From contig DATDRM010000174.1 of the NCBI GenBank assembly GCA_035291705.1, forward strand, positions 1 to 19,161: 19,161 nt of DNA. Direction: 5' to 3'. Source of the stretch: DATDRM01 sp035291705 (GTDB taxonomy: Bacteria > Chloroflexota > Anaerolineae > Anaerolineales > UBA4823). Made by a program: the position numbers and the translations under genes. Numbering within the stretch: the first letter of the stretch is position 1; every line of letters begins with the position of its first letter. Below are positions 16,197 to 19,161 of this stretch, in pieces. Under the pieces are notes generated by a model, which worked only from the letters and a program-made list of their open reading frames with translations, had not been told where the DNA came from and did no database searches.

Positions 16197-16544
16197 ATCA
16201 TTGAATGCTGCGCACATTATCCCTCGTTATTATCGCGCGGCCACGGCAGTCAAGAGCAGAGCTCTTAGCAAAAACGATCTCAGAGAAATGTTGGTCTTGG
16301 TTTGAACAAACCCTGCGTCTTCGCAGGTCTGGCTTGATATTGAGGATATCGGACGAAGAAAAAACCGAAGGCAAAACCGCCAGGAAAAACCGTTCAATAG
16401 GGATTGTGCAAGAAGCCAGGCGCTAACCAGCGCGGGGCGTTGTTTTAGTCTATCTATTCACGATACCTATCAATTCCTGAGATTAATCCAGCTCTGCTTG
16501 ACAGCCGTGGCTCAAACGGTAGCCGACGGCTTTTTGTTTTTTTT
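16197..16544 (+). ncRNA. Unassigned structured RNA / attenuator leader upstream of recX
   Basis: About 350 nt between a good promoter and a strong terminator, without a credible ORF. It can be closed by a long helix: 16239-16263 pairs with 16490-16512 in 22 base pairs, interrupted only by an A-A mismatch (16248/16503) and a 2-nt bulge (16255-16256). A second helix pairs 16277-16287 with 16474-16483, ten base pairs around a bulged A. Inside are hairpins CCTGCG-TCTT-CGCAGG (16312-16327), GATAT-N5-ATATC (16336-16350) and GCGCT-AACC-AGCGC (16420-16433), and a helix CTGGCTT/AAGCCAG (16329-16335 with 16413-16419). I compared it by eye with the signatures of RNase P RNA, tmRNA, SRP RNA, 6S RNA and T-box and found no match. 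It may be an independent RNA, a cis-acting recX leader, or both. Confidence 0.65.
16503..16544 (+). terminator. Strong intrinsic terminator abutting the recX start codon
   Basis: AGCCGTGGCT (16503-16512) pairs with AGCCGACGGCT (16521-16531) through ten base pairs and one bulged G, around an 8-nt loop. A run of 13 T broken by one G (16531-16544) follows. Its 5' arm is also the 3' strand of the long closing helix of the leader RNA. The recX ATG starts at the next base. Confidence 0.85.
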
Positions 16545-17219
16545 ATGGCTCATAAAATCACTGCCTTGAAGATACAATCGCGCAACCCCCAACGGGTGAA
16601 TGTCTACCTCGATGGTGAATTCGCCTTTGGCCTTTCCCGCCTCGTGGCTGCCTGGCTTCAAGAAGGGCAGGAATTGAACGACGAGAAGATCGCCACCTTG
16701 AAGGCTGAAGACGCGCACGAGGTTGCTTATCAACGCGCCTTGAACCTCGTCGTTCGCCGTATGCGTTCAAGGGCTAAGATCCAGGAAAACCTGCGCAGGC
16801 ACGGAATATCTGAGGAGGTCATCGCCAGTGTGGTGGAGCGCCTGGAGCGCAGTGGCATGATAGACGACAAGCTCTTCGCCCAGGCCTGGGTGGAGAACCG
16901 CGCTGAATTTCGTCCGCGGAGTAAGCGCGCCCTGGTTTACGAATTAAGGCAACGGGGGATCGCCGAGGATGTGATCGATCAAGCGCTAACTGAAAATATG
17001 CCAGACGAGGCAGAGCTTGCTTACCAGGCTGCACTCAAGTATTCCCGAAAATTGAATAAATTAGAACGGCTTGAGTTTCGCCGAAAACTTAGTGGGCATC
17101 TGGCCCGTAGAGGTTTCTCTTATGATATTGTTATCCCGGTGGTGGATCGCGTCTGGGCTGAATTGAGATCCAATGGCCCCACCGGGAATACTCTAACCGA
17201 TAGTGAGGTACTCCCATGA
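16545..17219 (+). CDS. recX: Regulatory protein RecX
   Basis: Small cytoplasmic modulator of RecA that limits filament growth. The start HKITALKIQSRNPQRVNVYL and the later RRMRSRAKIQENLRRHGI, IDDKLFAQAWVENRA and LRQRGIAEDVIDQAL show the three-helix RecX repeats in order. At 224 aa it is at the long end for the family, with a C-terminal tail. ATG at 16545 is the only start that keeps the conserved N-terminus. It directly follows the U-tract of a terminator, and no Shine-Dalgarno is possible in the preceding T-run, so expression probably depends on read-through and on an unusual mode of initiation. recA is not adjacent in this window. Its end overlaps rny as ATGA. No LexA-type box was seen upstream. 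Confidence 0.92.
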   Translation: MAHKITALKIQSRNPQRVNVYLDGEFAFGLSRLVAAWLQEGQELNDEKIATLKAEDAHEVAYQRALNLVVRRMRSRAKIQENLRRHGISEEVIASVVERLERSGMIDDKLFAQAWVENRAEFRPRSKRALVYELRQRGIAEDVIDQALTENMPDEAELAYQAALKYSRKLNKLERLEFRRKLSGHLARRGFSYDIVIPVVDRVWAELRSNGPTGNTLTDSEVLP

Positions 17220-18745
17220 ATACAGGTATCTGGTTATTGATTACCGCCATCAGCCTGACACTGGGACTGGCGATTGGTTATTTCATCAAACAGCAACAAG
17301 CATCGAGCGCTAAACAAAAAGAAAAGGAAGATGCAGAAAACATCGTCAACCGTGCTGAGGAAGAGGCGCGCAGCATTATTCTGCAAGCCAAAGATAAAGC
17401 TCTCGAGACCCGCCAGACAGCCGATGCAGAGATTGCCCGCCGCAGAACAGAGCTGAGCCGCGAAGAAGACCGGCTCCAGAAACGCCGGGAGGAAATCGAT
17501 GGTCGCACCGACCGGGTGGACAAACGCGAGCAGGCACTCAATAAACGCCAAAGCGCCGTCGACAAACGTGCTAATGATGTCGAAAAAATGTACGCTCAGG
17601 AATTAGAAGAGCTACAACGCGTTTCCCAGATGAGCATTGAAGAAGCGCGCAATGTCCTGTTAGCAGCAGTGGAAAAAGATGCACGCGCCGATATGGCGCG
17701 CGTTATCCGGCAGATTGAAGCCGAGGCGCGCGAAGAAGGGGATGAACGCGCCCGCAAACTAATAGCTGACGCCATCCAGCGCGTTGCATCCGAGCAAGTT
17801 TCCGAGGTCACCACCTCCTTTGTGCCTCTCCCCTCGGATGAAATGAAGGGGCGCATCATCGGACGCAACGGGCGTAACATCCATGCCTTCGAACAGGCAG
17901 CTGGGGTGGATGTCATCGTTGACGATACACCCGAGGCGATCACCATTTCCAGCTTCGATACCGTGCGGCGCGAAGTCGCTGTGCGCTCGATGGCCAAATT
18001 AGTGCTAGACGGGCGCATCCACCCCGCTCATATCGAAAAGATCGTCAAACGTGAGCAGGACGAAGTCGAGCGTATCATTGCCGAAGCTGGGGAACAAGCC
18101 GCATATGATGCTGGCGTCCCTGGGTTGCACCCGGATATTCTCAAAGTGCTCGGCCGGCTGAAATTCCGCACTTCATATGGTCAGAATCAGCTCGCCCACG
18201 CCGTTGAAACTGCGCAACTGGCGGGAGTCATCGCCGCCGAGCTGGGCGCTGACGTGGAGGTAGCTAAAGCTGGGGCTCTGCTTCACGATCTGGGTAAGGC
18301 GATGGATCATAACGTCGAGGGTACCCATGCCTTGATCGGCGCAGAATTCGCCAAACGTTACGGCGTTTCTTCGAAAGTGATCAACACCATCGCCTCCCAC
18401 CACCACGAGATCGAGCAAGAATCTGTCGAAGCTGTGATTGTCGAAGCCGCGGACGCAATCTCAGGCGCACGACCAGGGGCGCGTCGCGAGAGCCTCGAGC
18501 AGTATATCAAACGGGTGCGCGCCCTCGAGGAGGTGGCTAACTCCTATAGCGGCGTCAACCAAAGTTATGCGCTGCAGGCTGGACGCGAAGTACGCATCTT
18601 CGTCCGCCCCGAAGAAGTCGATGACCTCGAATCGATCCGCTTGGCGCGTGACATTGCCAAGCAAATCGAAGACAGCATGCAGTATCCCGGCCAGATCAAG
18701 GTGACTGTGATCCGCGAGACACGTGCAGTGGATTACGCAAAATAG
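17216..18745 (+). CDS. rny: Ribonuclease Y
   Basis: Membrane-bound endoribonuclease that starts mRNA decay. One N-terminal membrane segment (about residues 5-23) is followed by a long charged coiled coil (about 30-190) and a KH RNA-binding domain with GRIIGRNGRNIHAFE (212-226). The HD phosphohydrolase domain contains H328, H357-D358 (ALLHDLGKAMD) and SHHHE (about 394-398). At 509 aa it is the usual length. ATG at 17216 overlaps the recX TGA as ATGA and has a GAGG about eight bases upstream, so rny is coupled to recX. Any control by the terminator before recX would therefore also affect RNase Y unless an internal promoter exists. Confidence 0.96.
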   Translation: MNTGIWLLITAISLTLGLAIGYFIKQQQASSAKQKEKEDAENIVNRAEEEARSIILQAKDKALETRQTADAEIARRRTELSREEDRLQKRREEIDGRTDRVDKREQALNKRQSAVDKRANDVEKMYAQELEELQRVSQMSIEEARNVLLAAVEKDARADMARVIRQIEAEAREEGDERARKLIADAIQRVASEQVSEVTTSFVPLPSDEMKGRIIGRNGRNIHAFEQAAGVDVIVDDTPEAITISSFDTVRREVAVRSMAKLVLDGRIHPAHIEKIVKREQDEVERIIAEAGEQAAYDAGVPGLHPDILKVLGRLKFRTSYGQNQLAHAVETAQLAGVIAAELGADVEVAKAGALLHDLGKAMDHNVEGTHALIGAEFAKRYGVSSKVINTIASHHHEIEQESVEAVIVEAADAISGARPGARRESLEQYIKRVRALEEVANSYSGVNQSYALQAGREVRIFVRPEEVDDLESIRLARDIAKQIEDSMQYPGQIKVTVIRETRAVDYAK

Positions 18746-18792
18746 GGGGAAAGGAATCGGGAAACAGGGCGAAGGAAAGCCCCCGCTTTCTT
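18746..18792 (+). repeat. Intergenic 7-bp repeats and hairpin after rny
   Basis: Right after the rny stop codon the DNA reads as 7-mers GGGGAAA, GGAATCG, GGAAACA, GGGCGAA, GGAAAGC (18746-18780), then CCCCGCT and TTCTTAG. The junction can form the stem AAGGAAAGC/GCTTTCTT (18772-18780 with 18785-18792, one bulged G) around CCCC. It may serve as a weak terminator between the convergent genes, although there is no T-run. Confidence 0.5.
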
Positions 18793-18806
18793 AGATGCTA
18801 CGGGGT

Positions 18807-19161
18807 CTACACTAAGAATGGGTTGTTTCTTCGCTCTTCACCCACCCATGTTTCCAACCCATGACCAGAAAGAAGGCGTGTCTCATCAGGAAGAGTCAAC
18901 ACTTGGGAGCGGATACTGGCGATCAGCGTGTCGTAGTCGCCTCCTGGCAGGTCCGTCCTACCAATGCTCCCCTGGAAAACCACATCACCACAGAATAATA
19001 CCCCATCTGCCGCGCAATAAAACATAACATGACCACGCGTATGGCCAGGAGCGTGGCGCACTTCCAATTGGTTATTCCCCAGGTGTAGAATCTGGCCGTG
19101 GTGGAGATCGATGGTCGGCTCAGGACCAGGATCGATGCGCAACCCAAAGAATGGTGCGCCG
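18807..19161 (-). CDS. Metallo-beta-lactamase-fold hydrolase (partial, N-terminus outside window)
   Basis: C-terminal part of an MBL-fold enzyme of the glyoxalase II-like group. The frame runs open to the right edge, reading GAPFFGLRIDPGPEP at the boundary. HAPGHTRGHVMFY supplies one metal-binding histidine, FCGDVVFQGSIGRTDLPGGDY supplies the bridging aspartate, and LLSGHG supplies the last histidine. The HxHxDH motif would lie upstream, outside the window. The protein ends at a TAG at 18807-18809, tail-to-tail with rny and 61 nt from it. The substrate cannot be named from this part: hydroxyacylglutathione and other thioesters are typical of the group. Confidence 0.88.
   Translation of the reverse strand, partial: GAPFFGLRIDPGPEPTIDLHHGQILHLGNNQLEVRHAPGHTRGHVMFYCAADGVLFCGDVVFQGSIGRTDLPGGDYDTLIASIRSQVLTLPDETRLLSGHGLETWVGEERRNNPFLV

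Noticed and set aside
16205..16426. A 73-residue open frame on the plus strand in the leader before recX
   Set aside because: It has no ribosome-binding site, low-complexity basic composition and no recognisable domain. It lies across the strands of the RNA helices, so it is better explained as noncoding RNA.
16197..16544. RNase P RNA, tmRNA, SRP RNA or 6S RNA as identity of the leader
   Set aside because: The conserved GAGGAAAGUCC of RNase P, the tRNA-like ends of tmRNA and the GGAAG tip of SRP RNA are all missing. The long closing helix and branched interior do not fit 6S RNA. This was judged by eye only.

Overview
The window looks like chromosomal DNA from a Chloroflexota bacterium, most likely of the Anaerolineae type. 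This is inferred from the gene order, from protein character (MraZ, RNase Y, MaeB, a SufS-like enzyme) and from heptad-repeat DNA of a kind I associate with such genomes. No taxonomic marker such as rRNA is present, so the assignment is moderate.

Positions 1-12084 (minus strand) hold a division and cell wall (dcw) operon. In transcription order it reads mraZ, rsmH, an ftsL-like gene, ftsI, murF, mraY, murD, ftsW, murG, a CvpA-like membrane protein gene and murC. Genes are tightly packed, with 4-bp ATGA overlaps at ftsL/ftsI and murF/mraY. murE is absent from its usual place between ftsI and murF. A sigma-A-like promoter (TTGCAT, 17 bp, TATACT) lies upstream of mraZ. It is followed by three 10-bp repeats of the AAAGTGG type that look like the MraZ operator, and then by a perfect hairpin in the 5' UTR. 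Together the genes supply UDP-MurNAc-peptide synthesis (MurC, MurD, MurF), lipid I and II formation (MraY, MurG), and septal polymerisation and cross-linking (FtsW, FtsI, FtsL).

Positions 12254-13720 (plus strand) hold a divergently transcribed class V aminotransferase resembling a cysteine desulfurase. It is tail-to-tail with maeB (13736-15991, minus), a malic enzyme fused to a phosphotransacetylase-like domain.

Positions 16010-16544 have no convincing protein gene. They contain a good promoter and a roughly 350-nt transcript region ending in a very strong intrinsic terminator. This region can close on itself through a 22-bp helix whose 3' strand is also the 5' arm of the terminator, so the two structures exclude each other. 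The recX start codon directly follows the terminator U-tract. recX and rny (RNase Y) form a translationally coupled pair, and a partial metallo-beta-lactamase-fold hydrolase gene runs off the right edge.

Two things stand out. First, there is an unassigned structured RNA or attenuator in front of recX-rny. Second, about 75-nt elements built of 7-bp repeats in divergent orientation are inserted in frame within both murD and murG. The murG copy also supplies the stop codon of the overlapping ftsW. Related 7-bp repeats also occur in the gap after rny.
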